Source: Syncephalis fuscata
Lineage: Eukaryota > Zoopagomycota > Zoopagomycetes > Zoopagales > Piptocephalidaceae
DNA length: 64,000 nt
Assembly: GCA_025786725.1 (NCBI GenBank)
Contig: JAHLTZ010000017.1
Location: forward strand, 62,001-126,000
Reading direction: 5' to 3'
Positions 47,263 through 59,524 of the stretch are shown here, one piece after another. How positions within the stretch are numbered: position 1 is the first letter of the stretch; the number at the start of each line of letters is the position of its first letter. The notes below the pieces were generated by a model. It did not search any database, was not told where the DNA came from, and saw only the letters and a list, made by a program, of their open reading frames with translations. The position numbers and the translations under genes were made by a program.

Positions 47263-48690
47263 GTTTTACTTTGAGTTTTATATTTTTTGGAAATAAAGGA
47301 TATGAAACTTCAACTACATTAAGTTTTTAATTGAAGTGGAGTATTATCAAGTATTAGCAAGCTTTATTACAAGTCATTCAAGATTAACGTAACTTTATTA
47401 ATATGCTTATTATTTTACTCAAAGTAGAATAATAGCAATATGTTATCATATATTTTACTTAGTTTATTGCTTAAATATAATAGTTTCTTGTTTATAGATA
47501 CCAACATAATACAATCAGTTACATTTAATACAGTTACATTGACACTGTTCATTTCAACAATAATGTCAGTGATTTATTTGTATTATTTTAATACACTAGT
47601 AATAAACAATTTATTAATCAGTTATTGTTTGTTTGGTGATCAAATGACTATTTAATAACATTCAATATATGAACATGTGATGGGTGGTGAGTGACATCAA
47701 TATTAAATATCATTATTGTAGATTTATTATCTAGTACACATATATCCACCATTTATCTATATCATTTCCATTCTATTCCACACCACCATATATCATTCTA
47801 CAATATACTAAACACATTCTATTGTTTATATGTTCCATTACACTTCATTTATTCCATACATTGCATTATATGCACTATAGCTTTAACATCGTTTTATATG
47901 CCTTCTTACTGTAGATTTATTATTTCATATACCATTTTATACTCGCATAGTCTTCCTCTGTCCAAAACTACTTTTATTTTTGTTCTATCACTATTATTAA
48001 TGAATGTTATTAAATGTAGTCATTTGGCCACCAAACAAACAATAAATGTAATGATTTAATTATTATTTTTTATCACCTGACTTCATGTTTAATAGAATAA
48101 GTATGTAGTTTACTACTTAAATGTCATCAATATAATCATTTAATCCCCAAATTCCACTAAATGGTTAATAAATTGTTTAATGTACAAAAATATTAGCTTT
48201 ATTTAATTAATAAATAAGTTAATATATACAATATGATAGTGCAGGTTATAAATTGAATAAAATTGTACATAAAAAGACAATGAATAAACTAAAGTATTAA
48301 TGAAAGAGTTGTTCAAAGGTGGAATAAAAGAAACAATAGAAATCGATTGTATAAAAGCAAATATAATGATGGAATATGCCATCAGTAAAACAATGAATGT
48401 AATAGGGAAAATACATGAACAATAAAGACAAGCATAATCATGGAACAGTGTCAACAGTGAAACAATGGTTGTAATAAAAATAGTAAATGACAAACAATAA
48501 AATACGTTTAATCATAGAATATGCCATTAGTAAAACAATGAAAGCATTGCCAAAAGAGTATTCCGAATAGATTATTATTTAAAAATTACCGTTGTATAAT
48601 GCTTCTAAATTAACATACGTAAAAATGTGGCAAATTGTACATTCAAAAAGGCAAAGCAATGAATTGCTAGCTTATATATATATAAAGCAT
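47263..48690 (+). repeat. Dispersed repeat copy, plus orientation
   Basis: Bases 47263-47750 match 20600-21090 and the reverse complement of 58920-59405. The next part (about 47740-48650) matches 63230-64000 almost base for base, including indel-free runs over several hundred bases. The copy thus joins the left part of one subtype to the body of another. It carries the GGTGAGTGACATCAA terminus at 47688. Open frames of 71, 122 and 96 codons recur in other copies but look like by-products of AT-rich repeat sequence. No transposase is visible. Confidence 0.8.
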
Positions 48691-51600
48691 ATCCATTTAA
48701 CAAGTCTGATTTTATTATAATTATAATAGAAAGTATGGAACTTAAAGCACACTTCAATCCAAATAGCATAATAACGACGTGGAGCGATAAACACGCGGTT
48801 AGTTTAAAATAGCATGTGGTTTTTAATCGACAAAAGGCAAGGTATAGTTAATAATATTACTTTATTCGTGGCGTAGTGTGCTATACCCGTGCCAAGGTCA
48901 CATTAAGAGAAAAGACAAAAACGTAATAGAAATTGTTAACTTGAACACTGTCCATTCGTGCATCTATGCAAAACGAAGTCAGCTAATCAACAACAGTTTT
49001 AATTAGTCAAGTCCGCCGGCTTATAGAGCTTGTACTTTAGCTTGTGATTTTTTTCTTGCATACATGTGCGGCATAAATCCATGCGTAGCAAAGATAGCGT
49101 TGCTTGTATTTAATTTTTGGAGTTATTGTACTCTAACTCCCATATCTTACAACTTTTCAAAAAACAAAACAAAATCAGTCAAATTCCTAATTCAAGCACT
49201 AATTTTAAAAAAAATAGATTTAGTGCTTGAATTAGGAATTTGACTGATTTTGTTTTGTTTTTTAGCGCATGTAATAAACTATCACGGATGCATATCCTTT
49301 TGTGCTGCCACATTAGCAATCAAGTGTTTTTTTTGCGCAAATAATAGTTGATTATACAAGTGTATGTATGGTCAGTGATGGTGTATTATTTCATTTAGTT
49401 TATTAATTTGTATTAAATTATTATTATTACATTGCTATTATAGAAATATCATTGCTTGTATTAATCAAATAATTTTTTTCCACAAAAACAAGCATGTTAC
49501 AGGTGATCCGCACGGTTAATACCCAACTATAAAGATACATGTGCAGCCGTTTTTGTGCATGGCTCATTAGTGGCTGTTTTCCCTGTGCATCCTTGTGAAT
49601 GCACAAGCAGCCAAAGAAACCGGTATTTGGCTGTTAACGTCTGGATAACCTGCCAGGGCTGGGTATACTTGCGTGGCAATAAATCAGCAACGATGAATGG
49701 CAGCTATTTCTGTCGGGCATTTTGTTTTAGCCGAGCAATGCAGCTATAGTATTGTTTGCTGCATATAGCGATTGCTACACTGCTACAAGTCAGTAAAGGG
49801 CCGACTTCAGCCTTTTCCTTTCTTTTCTCTGCTGGCTCGGCAATTGATGCAAACTACTATCGCTATACTCGGATTTGCCAAGGACTTTAGTCTATGGTCA
49901 ACACAGCGATGTGAAAGTATTGCTATGTCAAACTGCAGTACATCCATTTGAATTGGCAAAGACTGTATTAAAACCAATAAAAACTATACTTTATTTTATT
50001 AAAACACCATTTAGGAAATTTATAAAATAAACAAGTTAAAAATATCAATATAGCAATAGTAATTGCATCCATGCTGTTCTATAATTGAATTAGCAAATCT
50101 ATGGAAAAGGATTAGTGTCATGCTTACAGGAAGGCTTGTCATTTAGTCTCATGTCCTACAAAAGCATGGCAAACGTGCATTGCTTCCATGCAGCCACTTA
50201 TACCTATGCACTAGGAATGTGTTACGCCATACAGTGGGCCCTTGAACTTGGCTTTATTGGCACGTTTTAGTAGACACGATTTTGTATCGGTGCTAACAAA
50301 TACCGTGATTTAATTTGCCTGGCAGTTTATTAAAATAAGCAAGCAAATTCTTGGTGATTAATGCTGCAGTCTATCATTACTACCATTATTACAGCTACAA
50401 TCCAAAAAATAGTACCATTTTTAGCGATGAACACCATATAAAATACCAAAAAAGCTCAATACCCAAGGGAGTAGCCATTTTTGGCCAAACGAGCCATGTG
50501 CCTGTGCACAGTATTTTCCGAATTCCTCGGTCCGATCATTCTGATGTCATGCTGCTTCCTTTGCTAGCACAAATAGACCATTGCCAATTTGCACTACTGC
50601 TAAGAAATTAAAGCAGAATGCGTGGAAAGCGCACGTGAGATGCAATGCCAGCAATGATCAGGTGCCGTCGTACAACCTGCTTCCCATTCCTTGTGATTTA
50701 TGAACTTTGATGATATTGACACTATCGTTGTGGGTGCTAGTGGCCTTGTCCCAGCCTTCGCACGACAGGTCCCACATGAAAAGCAATTAAAATACTGTTT
50801 CTTCCCTTGACTTCATCCTACTATTGCATGCGTACAAGTGTGTATATGTGTGCGTGTGTGGAAAATTACAAGTATTGTATTGGTATTCATTTCTAGCAAT
50901 GGAGATCGGAGAAAGGAGCTTTGCAATTAACACTGGCAAAGCTGACACTTGTCACACGTCAAATCTCTGCAATACACGCAGTCCAACTCCTTACTAGGAA
51001 GTAAAACATCGATGAATTCTCTAGAGATATCATGCTGTTAATGATGCTAATTAATCGTAGTAATACTGAGACATTTACTAAAAATAGTGGCTATTTGGTC
51101 CTGTATCTTTCGGGAATATTCATCCAAGCAAATGTCCCACTTGTAGTAATTTCCCCTTAGTAAATAAATAGATTACCAGTTGCGGATCCTCCTCCCCTAG
51201 TCGATTAATTAACTTAAAGTTCAGTAGTGGTCGCCGCCACCGTACAATAAGTGCAGTTCGGCTTCCCCTCGCCTTGGTGTTCATTATCTCCGCGGTCACG
51301 TCGACACCCCTGGGTTAAGTCTCCTTTGCAACTAGCAGTTTTGTTGCAATTGTTGCAATTGTTGCTGCTCTTTTTGCCAATGCTCATTCTTCGTTACTGG
51401 AGAACAGGTCTGGGAAAGATTAGCGTGCAACTGCCTGCGCATGAGCACATACAGCCATGCTTAGTATTTTCATGGCCATGGCAAGGCTTATACAGCCAAA
51501 TGTACATGCTTGGTCACCATAATTCCGTTTGGTACCAGCTGTCTACCCAGTTTGGCGGTTTAGATACACACCATCATCTAGTGGCACGCGGCCAGATGGG

Positions 51601-54136
51601 TGTGCGCGTGTCTATTTGTCTGGCTTCACACGATCCACCGGCAAGCGTGCCATCTGGCATATCGCTATTGCCTATCCCGCTCATACAGTCATTTGGAATC
51701 CTCCTTTTTTAGACTCCTGGGTGGCGAAGGTGTGTTTCACGTCGCGTGCTCCATTGCTAAGTTGCCTGTTACGAGTAGGACAAATCAATACACGTTGACC
51801 ATACGACGGCGCCCCTACGTATTCCCTTTTCTTGTTACATGGACCATGTGGCCTGACCTTTGGCTTACACGCCACTCTCTACAACGGCAGCGGCATTGCT
51901 GCTTGCGTGCACTTGTAAAGACGTAGACCGGTCGCGTGGGCCACGGCGCTTGCGGCCGTCTATATAACCTGCAGCTCCAAATCTAGCATTACCCTGGTTT
52001 ATTTCTTTATTTTCTTTGTGTCTTTCCACTGCCTCCAACTGGTTTTCGTTTCAGATCTTCTAACTCATCACTCATCGAATGTCGTGGTGTTCCAGCTTTC
52101 ATTGAGATAATATACACCATACACACACACACATATAGTTGACAAGACTTTCCTATCGTCTTCCTTTGCCATACACAAATACCCATATACATTTATAGCT
52201 TTTTGCTAAATACGTAAAATTGGTGCTTGTATTGGCTTTATCGTCAATTCGATCTATCTCCCGTGCCTACTTGTACACCTCCACCATTATCGCCACCACT
52301 AACAAACAATTAAACACTTAAACACTCCAAATTATCCTAGTTTTCCCAATCTATTCCACACTTTATTCTCGTTTCTGTTACGCGTAATCAATCGCACAAT
52401 CCGATTCACGATTTCCCTATTTCTCTCGCCCGACTATCCGAGTTATCTTGCCCAATCACTATTGTCATTGCCATTATCACGCTAGTGATTTACCTTTTGT
52501 CATTACCTACTCCAACGTCGTTTGCTATCTATTTAAAGGTAAGAATTGCATTTGTTTGGCCCACATATAAATAGAGTCCTCGATTTTCTGGCTATTGGTG
52601 TGATCAGCGGCGATGCAGATGAAATGTCTCCCTGCAGCAGTGCAGGACCGCAACTGCACATTATGTATAATTTAAGCGGAATGCTAGCAGCTAGCTTCTC
52701 CGCACTTTGAATTTACCCGCACAATATTGCTATTTGAATGGGGAAAGGGGTGTTTTTTGAATATTACTGCTGCGATCTTTGTCGTGTTGGCGAATTCTAT
52801 CTGGTTTTTAGAATGCATTGCCATTTTAGGCACTGCTTGCCTGTATTTTGTGGATTGGTCAAAAATGATATGAAGTCACATTTGCTGCTCAATTAGTAGC
52901 AGTATCCATGATTTTTACCATTTTAATTAATCCACCCATCCACACACAAATACGCACCATTCATCCACACACACGCACACACAAGTTAGCTTAGAATGGC
53001 GCACATCATTCTTAAGGACAATGACCTATCACTGGCCATATTTCAGACCATTTGCTTTCCGAAAAAGGATAAGATACTAAGAAAAAGCAAGTTTTGTGCA
53101 ATGGACCAGTCATGTGTTGTTGTATGTTGGCGACCCTGTCATTTGGTGAACCAACTGGCATGTTTGAGCAAAATTGACTGCACTCTACAGCATTTTTTGC
53201 CTTTGACTTGCCACTTCGAAATTGCAACTGCACGTAGTTCCCCCTTGAGTGACGCATATCTATTCCGGTACATACGCGCACACACCACCATAACTACAAA
53301 ATGGTGGCTACCATTAGTTACCCATAGCTGCAGAACGACAGTAATGCACATGGCTTTTTTATATTCACACATCCATGCATCCTCTCTCTATTCATTTTGC
53401 AGCAACATTCAATCCAAACTCGGCATTCTTGGCGGCGTAGACCCCTCTCCTTGACTGTCGACAGACGTATTGATGACTATTTAGCGTCTGATGATGCTAG
53501 CAGTCAGCCACACATCAATGCTGCTCGTATTTTTATAGCGTATAGTAAATGTGCTTTGCCGCCTTTTCTACTCAATCTCCAGTACTCCCTTTCTTTTCTA
53601 CTAGCAGCCAATTTTATTGCATCATTAGAGCTGCTATTTGTAGTACTCCACCTAAGAACAGTGATACACAAGTGTATCTTGTACCATCATTACTGCTGTA
53701 CTCGTATCATTGTAGCCATTACATATTTGTAGCTACACGTATGCATTTGCATAATTGCATCAGCTATTCTGGTCTTTATTTGAATTAAAGGTGCAGCAGC
53801 AGCGGCGTTTTAATTGTGATGACAAAGCAAATAACTAACATTTTATTTTATATTCTATTACAATTTAGTTTGCACTCATTTGTTAGCTGCCAACTTATTT
53901 ACTAGCCTAAATAGTGTGATCGGTTTTTAAATCCATTTTTGGTTTCGCCTAATTAACAGTAAGTAACTAGCACATTAATAATTAATATATTAATCGTTAT
54001 AACAATCGATGTTTAGACGATTGTATTCATACTCGCTCTGATCTAGCAAGAATTGCTTTTTTGCAACAACTATATTCACCTGCTACTACAATAGCTATTA
54101 TCATTGCTATAGTCACAATTTTCTATTTCTTTCAAC
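48691..54136. other. 5.4-kb gene-poor region upstream of the Nrg1-like gene
   Basis: No protein gene is supported. The first part (to about 50600) is AT-rich and contains the palindrome at 49159-49263. From about 50640 to 54000 the sequence is clearly GC-richer and pyrimidine-rich, with CA repeats near 52115 and 52975. Frames of 89-153 codons at 51251-51926 overlap one another on both strands, mostly lack ATG starts and have no motif. A GTAAGA donor-like site at about 52540 follows a C/A-rich, leader-like stretch (52240-52540), so a long 5' UTR with introns for the zinc-finger gene, or a non-coding RNA, is possible but unproven. Confidence 0.4.
49159..49263. repeat. Perfect palindrome: 44-bp arms, 17-bp spacer
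   Basis: The left arm 49159-49202 (starting AAAAAACAAAACAAAATCAG) is exactly complementary, reversed, to the right arm 49220-49263 (ending TTTTGTTTTGTTTTTT). The spacer is A/T-rich. RNA from either strand would form a 44-bp perfect hairpin. It shares no sequence with the dispersed repeat family and lies more than 4 kb from any gene. Confidence 0.95.
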
Positions 54137-55561
54137 ATGCAAAGCCAATCTACCTATTCGATGAGCCAAGAACGTATTCAGCGTGGTCGTGTTCCAGCAC
54201 CTCTTGTTATTTGCCCGCCTTCGCCTATTAGTCCGGCATTGATGAATGGTACGCGTTCCGTCAGCGGTCAATATATCGACGGACGCGCCTATCCAGTTGC
54301 TGGTCCATCTGGCGAAATCAGTCCAGTTAGTCCGACACATTACAGCCATCCTTTTACTCCGACTATGGCAACTAGCCAGCAATTGCCGTCGTTGCGCGAG
54401 CATCTGCACGCTAATTCGGGTGCCACGGTGACCGAGAGTCTTCCCAGCACACCGGTCAATCCAGCACGTCCTACAATCTTTGTAAATGCCACACCTATTA
54501 CCATGTCGGCTCCTACCTCACCGACGACACCTACCACGTCACAACAGCCACAGGTGGCTAAACTTCCCATTCTCGCGGCCCATACATCATCCAATGTGAC
54601 ATTGGCCAACAATACAACCGGCGCCACAATCAAGCGCAAGTATCGTTGCCAGTATCCAAATTGTGATAAATCTTTCACAACAAGTGGCCATCTTGCTCGT
54701 CACAATCGCATCCATACGGGCGAAAAGAACTTCCGCTGTCCAATGGAAGGATGTATGTCCCGTTTCTCTCGTCAGGACAATATGATGCAACACTATCGTA
54801 CACATCTTAGCGGCCGCTCTCGCCGCTTGCCAAACCGTATGCGTGGCTCCTCCGCTCAATTACAAGCGGATATTGAACGCCGCGAACAACGGGCTGGATC
54901 TGAAACGACCCTTGCACTATCTGGCCGCACACCACCAATGTCACCACGTGTGTTGCGGGCCAGTTTTGCAGCTCAACGCGGTAATATTATGGCAGGTATG
55001 ATCCAGCAACAGCAGCAGCAGCAACAACATCACCACCACCACCATAATGGTGCATCAAAGACAATGGAGGATAGTATGCAGTCTATTCAATTCGACTACT
55101 ACCAGCCGCCTACTTCTCCTACCGTATCGAGTCCGTCGATCGCCTCATCCGGTCGATCTTCGCCTAGCCATAACGAGAATGGTTCGCATTCCCCTGAACC
55201 ACAACAAATGCCATCTATGATGATGGATACAAGCGCTGCTACGACCACAACGGCTCCTTCACTCAACTTGCTATCGGCAACCTCGGCATTCCGTCATCCA
55301 GAGCGTCCTAGCGCCCTGTACCTTCCCCCACCATCACCTACAGTGATTCCCAGCTCTTCCGACAAGTTTCCTCGTCTTCCTGCATCGCCATCGGCCATGA
55401 CCGAGTATCGTGGCTTCACCTTCCCCACACACAACCAAACCGAGGTTGATGGCCATCAAGCGGCCTCTACAATGATGATGATGCGAGCCAATGCCACTGC
55501 ACGCACTTATCGTGCATCGTCTCTTGATACACTTGTTCAAGCTGCCCATACCGTTGGATAA
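54137..55561 (+). CDS. C2H2 zinc-finger transcription factor, Nrg1-like
   Basis: A single-exon ORF of 474 residues. Two adjacent C2H2 fingers lie at about 168-225: YRCQYPNCDKSF with TTSGHLARHNRIHTGEKN, then FRCPMEGCMSRF with SRQDNMMQHYRTHLSG. The helix sequences TTSGHLARH and SRQDNMMQHYRTH are those of the Nrg1/Nrg2/Rgm1 group of fungal repressors that bind CCCT-type sites. The flanks are Ser/Pro/Thr-rich and probably disordered, with many SP and TP sites. A Gln8-His6 run near residue 295 is encoded by CAG/CAC repeats. A basic stretch (SRRLPNRMRGS) follows the fingers. The ATG at 54137 starts the coding-like composition. It is probably a regulator of stress, carbon or developmental genes; target specificity is inference. 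Confidence 0.85.
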   Translation: MQSQSTYSMSQERIQRGRVPAPLVICPPSPISPALMNGTRSVSGQYIDGRAYPVAGPSGEISPVSPTHYSHPFTPTMATSQQLPSLREHLHANSGATVTESLPSTPVNPARPTIFVNATPITMSAPTSPTTPTTSQQPQVAKLPILAAHTSSNVTLANNTTGATIKRKYRCQYPNCDKSFTTSGHLARHNRIHTGEKNFRCPMEGCMSRFSRQDNMMQHYRTHLSGRSRRLPNRMRGSSAQLQADIERREQRAGSETTLALSGRTPPMSPRVLRASFAAQRGNIMAGMIQQQQQQQQHHHHHHNGASKTMEDSMQSIQFDYYQPPTSPTVSSPSIASSGRSSPSHNENGSHSPEPQQMPSMMMDTSAATTTTAPSLNLLSATSAFRHPERPSALYLPPPSPTVIPSSSDKFPRLPASPSAMTEYRGFTFPTHNQTEVDGHQAASTMMMMRANATARTYRASSLDTLVQAAHTVG

Positions 55562-57223
55562 GCCATTTATTTTCTATTACCACTGCCATTGCGTCTATTT
55601 GCTTCTCTCTCTCGTTTTTCTCTCGTTTGCTTTCTTTTAGCATGTGTTTTCTCTGCGTTTACCGTTTATCGTTCTCTTTTAATCCCGCCTTTATTTGCCG
55701 CGTTTATTACCTTACCTTTTGTCGTTATTGCCTTTTATTTTTTTGTCGAAACATTCCCTGTTAGCCTAGCAAGCAATCAACGTTGATTATAACGTTATCT
55801 CGCATTTCCTTTGTATTTGCCGGGTCATTCTTTACGGCAACACTATATAATAATCACTATACCCATCTATCTTGTTGATAGATGCAGTATTGAATAGATT
55901 AATACCTGTATTGTTGGAGATATATGTCTAGCATGCGTAGTGGTCGCCAGGTGCGAGCCACCCCATTGTCCCGCGTAACACTGGACAGTCTTATATATTT
56001 CATGAACACTCGATTTACAACCTTTTACTTCTCTATTTTCTTTTACAATTTATTATCACTTGTGTATCTCACTTTCCTATTTCCGTTCTTTTTTCTATTG
56101 CCGCTGCATCTTTCCTACTATCCAGCGTTTAGATTCACTTTAAATTTTGATCACTCCAATTTTGTGTATTGTTATCACTGGAATTCGACCAGTTCACGGT
56201 AATGCACACAACAATTTGCACTGTTTTGTTTACTATCCATCTTTAACTTGCACCTTTATTTTTCCCTCAGCTGAAAGACCCCTTTCGTGCCGCGAGCAAG
56301 CTAAACTGGAACGATTCCCCAACATTGCTCGCCGGTTCTTTTTCAGAATCTTAAGATTTACAACTCTATACAAAGCCCACCGTCGGCAACATTATAAACA
56401 CCATCGTATCATCAAAATCTGAAGACTATTCCGAGTGCTATAATAGGCGCGCATCACACCCGCTACAATCAGCTTACCGTGTCGAATTGCGCAGCCTCCC
56501 TGGCCTCCTCCTTATACAAATTGATTAATAGCCTTCAGCTTTATTATACTTTTGGCCTTTCTATTGCAGTTGCAAAGAATACACATTTCTTCAACTGACT
56601 GTACCTATCTATTTTCTTTTATTAGACAATACATTTTTTGCCTATACTAAATATCGTTCAAATATAACATGTCGTGTGACTGTTTATAAATAGAAATAAT
56701 TGGTGCATTTGTCTATTACCGGTTACAGTGCAGATAACTGATGGCTATGTTTTTATCACGCGTTGGTTAACGTTTACCGAATGCTGGTTGCAACGGCATT
56801 GTTTAAAAATAGGTTTTAAAGTAGGCGTGGTGGATTATGTCTATGCAACATGCAATTTTGTATTACAGTGCCGTGCAGCTGTATGACCTTTGCGCAGTAT
56901 TTCCCACAGGTTCAGATCATCCGTAAGTTCCAAACTAAAGCACTGACTATGCCGAAGCCATAGTTGCTATTTTTAAAATAGTGGCTGCAATTAGCGTGAT
57001 AATCCATTATAAATACGCACACAGCTACGTATTACTTTGGCACAATATACCTCCTACGCTTGTTTCTTCTGAATATTTCTATTAGCAGTTAGTGCTCTGT
57101 ATTCATTACTGCTAGGTATTGAGTTTAATTTATTGCAACCATTCTTTGCAACAATATCATACAACCCTGTTCTTTATATTCCAAACTCTTTGTTTAGTTT
57201 ATTGCATCAAACCAATCAAAACA
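55562..57223. other. 3' flank of the zinc-finger gene; a small gene is possible at 55924-56422
   Basis: The first 350 bases are pyrimidine-rich and probably 3' UTR. From 55924 a frame begins MSSMRSGRQVRATP, and a second coding-like stretch (SCREQAKLERFPNIARRF, 56272-56422) follows a good acceptor (TTTCCCTCAG) with a GTAATG donor at 56200. The part between is hydrophobic low complexity. A small two- or three-exon gene is possible but is not called. The rest to 57223 shows no feature except the promoter of the next gene. Confidence 0.35.
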
Positions 57224-57800
57224 ATGAAGGCCGTAAAGCTTTTTATTACACTGTCCCTAATATCCGGTGGATTGCTGGTGGATGCCGCGTTATATAGGTA
57301 GGCTAGTCACGACGAACAGTCTAGTATATTGCTAATAGTCTATCTGTGGTTATACAGACGTCAAGATCAAACAGTACCCGAGGGGGTGTATGTGGCGGCT
57401 TCCGACCAGGACCAGTGCCCACCTGCCAACCTGAACTCGTGTGCAAGACTGACCCTATGATTCCTGATAAACCTGGTGTTTGTGTGCGACCAGAGCCAGT
57501 GATCTCCAATGAAGGTGGGCCATGTGGCGGATTCATGCTAAATCCTCCCCGTTGCGCTCGTAAACTACAATGCAAGCTTGATCCTACGGTTCCTGATAAA
57601 CCTGGCGTTTGTGTCGTAGCCAAGCCGCCTGTTTCAGGCAAAGGTGGGCCATGTGGTGGATTGTACAGAATCCTCCTGTATGCAGTTATGGACTGGTATG
57701 CAAGTATAATTCCAAGATCCGTGATGTACCAGGTGTTTGTGTAGACCCAAAGGACAACTGTACACCAAAACCACCACCACCACCGCCATCAAAGTACTAG
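57224..57800 (+). pseudogene. Secreted protein with three tandem cysteine-rich repeats, frameshifted in the third
   Basis: Exon 1 (57224-57297) encodes a signal peptide (MKAVKLFITLSLISGG). A 41-nt intron (57298-57338, GTAGGC donor, GCTAATAG end) joins in phase 2 to exon 2. The mature part contains three repeats of about 45 residues with the pattern G-G-x-C-G-G-F, C, L-x-C-K, then PDKPGVCV or VPGVCV. Repeats 1 and 2 are intact. In repeat 3 the frame shifts by one base at about 57658-57664 (GGATTGTACAG, where a third T would restore the reading), after which GLVCKYNSK and VPGVCVDPK resume. The tail is proline-rich (PKPPPPPP) before TAG at 57798-57800. The lesion may be a homopolymer sequencing error. 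The function is unknown; the repeats recall small secreted cysteine-rich modules. Confidence 0.65.
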
Positions 57801-58059
57801 TTGATTTATAATTTGAAATAAATGTTGCGTATTTTGAAATTTAAGCATTAGTTGTTACATTTAGTTCAAAAAACTTAATGTTGTCGCGAATCGGACTAAA
57901 ATCCGACTGACCGCTGAGACTTAAAAGTTATACAATATTCTTATATTTAAATAAACCGAGAATTCTTTTTTAATACGTATTATATGCACATTAGCATTAA
58001 TTTATTATTAAAAAATCTATTACTATATATTTATGCCTTTTAATAACAACATGATTAAC
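57801..58059. other. 3' flank of the cysteine-repeat gene
   Basis: AATAAATG at about 57820 is a likely poly(A) signal. The rest is AT-rich. A GC-richer patch at 57883-57920 (TCGCGAATCGGACTAAAATCCGACTGACCG) includes a short inverted repeat TCGGA/TCCGA. No gene is seen. Confidence 0.4.
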
Positions 58060-59410
58060 CATTTGCATTATTTGAGGGTCGAATGACTATATTGATAACA
58101 TTCGCGTAATTGAACTACATATTCAATCTATTGAACATAAAGATAAGTGGTGAATTTTATTAAATAATAAATTATTTAAATATATTGTTTGTTTGTGGTC
58201 AAATGACTTATTTAATAACATCCAATTTATTGAACATGACGATGGGTGGTGAGTGACATCAACCATCAAATACTCATTATTGTAGATTTATTATCTAGTA
58301 CACATATATCCACCATTTATCTATATCATTTCCATTCTATTCCACACCACCATATATCATTCTACAATATACTAAACACATTCTATTGTTTATATGTTCC
58401 ATTACACTTCATTTATTCCATACATTGCATTATATGCACTATAGCTTTAACATCGTTTTATATGCCTTCTTACTGTAGATTTATTATTTCATATACCATT
58501 TTATACTCGCATAGTCTTCCTCTGTCCAAAACTACTTTTATTTTTGTTCTATCACTATTATTAAGAAAGTTCGACTAATGTTGGTTATCTACTCATGCAT
58601 ATATACTCAATACTTTAACATTACTAATCTCGTTTAATATTGCATATTCAGTATAATATTTACCATTTTATTATATATTGGCTATACGCTGTCTATGGCC
58701 GTTTCAGTATGGTTCCGACTTTTTATTAATGAAAATTGACATATCGCACTTAGTTTGTTCACTGAGGTATATTGGTATAACAAATAATATGGATATGAAC
58801 GGAGTTATGTTTTATTAAGATTATTTATAAATAAACTAAATCATGTAAATTAGTTATGATTTTAATGCTAATCAAGTAAAGTAACGGGTATACATAGTAA
58901 TAACACATATTGTGATGATATATGTGTACTAGATAATAAATCTACAATGATGAGTATTTAATAATTGATGTCACTCACCACCCATCTCATGTTCGATATA
59001 TTGAATGTTATTAAATGTTGGTCATTTGATCACCAAACAAACAATAACTGATTAATAAATTGTTTATTACTAGTGTATTAAAATAATACAAATAAATCAC
59101 TGACATTATTGTTGAAATGCACAGTGTCAATGTAACTGTATTAAATGTAACTGATTGTATTATGTTGGTATCTATAAACAAGAAACTATTATATTTAAGC
59201 AATAAACTAAGTAAAATATATGATAACATATTGCTATTATTCTACTTTGAGTAAAATAATAAGCATATTAATAAAGTTACGTTAATCTTGAATGACTTGT
59301 AATAAAGCTTGCTAATACTTGATAATACTCCACTTCAATTAAAAACTTAATGTAAGTTGAAGTTTCATATCCTTTATTTCCAAAAAATATAAAACTCAAA
59401 GTAAATAGCT
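58060..59410 (-). repeat. Dispersed repeat copy, inverted relative to the 20.6-kb copy
   Basis: The reverse complement aligns with 20595-21960 along its whole length, and its two ends (58200-58310 and 58915-59030) carry the GGTGAGTGACATCAA terminus in opposite orientation. Bases 58060-58565 also match 62980-63484 almost exactly, after which the two copies diverge abruptly at about 58566, where this copy continues with the central segment shared with the 20.6-kb copy (TCAGTATGGTTCCGACTTTT). This shows a modular or recombined family. Confidence 0.8.
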
Positions 59411-59524
59411 TCTAGTTATCTAGTGACATTGTTGCTAATCCATTTACACAAACTGCTCGATCATCATCATCATCGAGTATTGTGCTATTTTTATTATTAT
59501 TACCACTATTATCATCTATTATTA

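Noticed and set aside
49555-49749. 64-codon ORF with four cysteines
   Set aside because: It starts at GTG, has no in-frame ATG near its start, no signal peptide and no splice context.
51251-51926. Overlapping 89-153 codon ORFs in GC-richer DNA
   Set aside because: Frames overlap on both strands, the longest lacks an ATG start, and no motif or exon structure could be found. They are treated as a side effect of composition.
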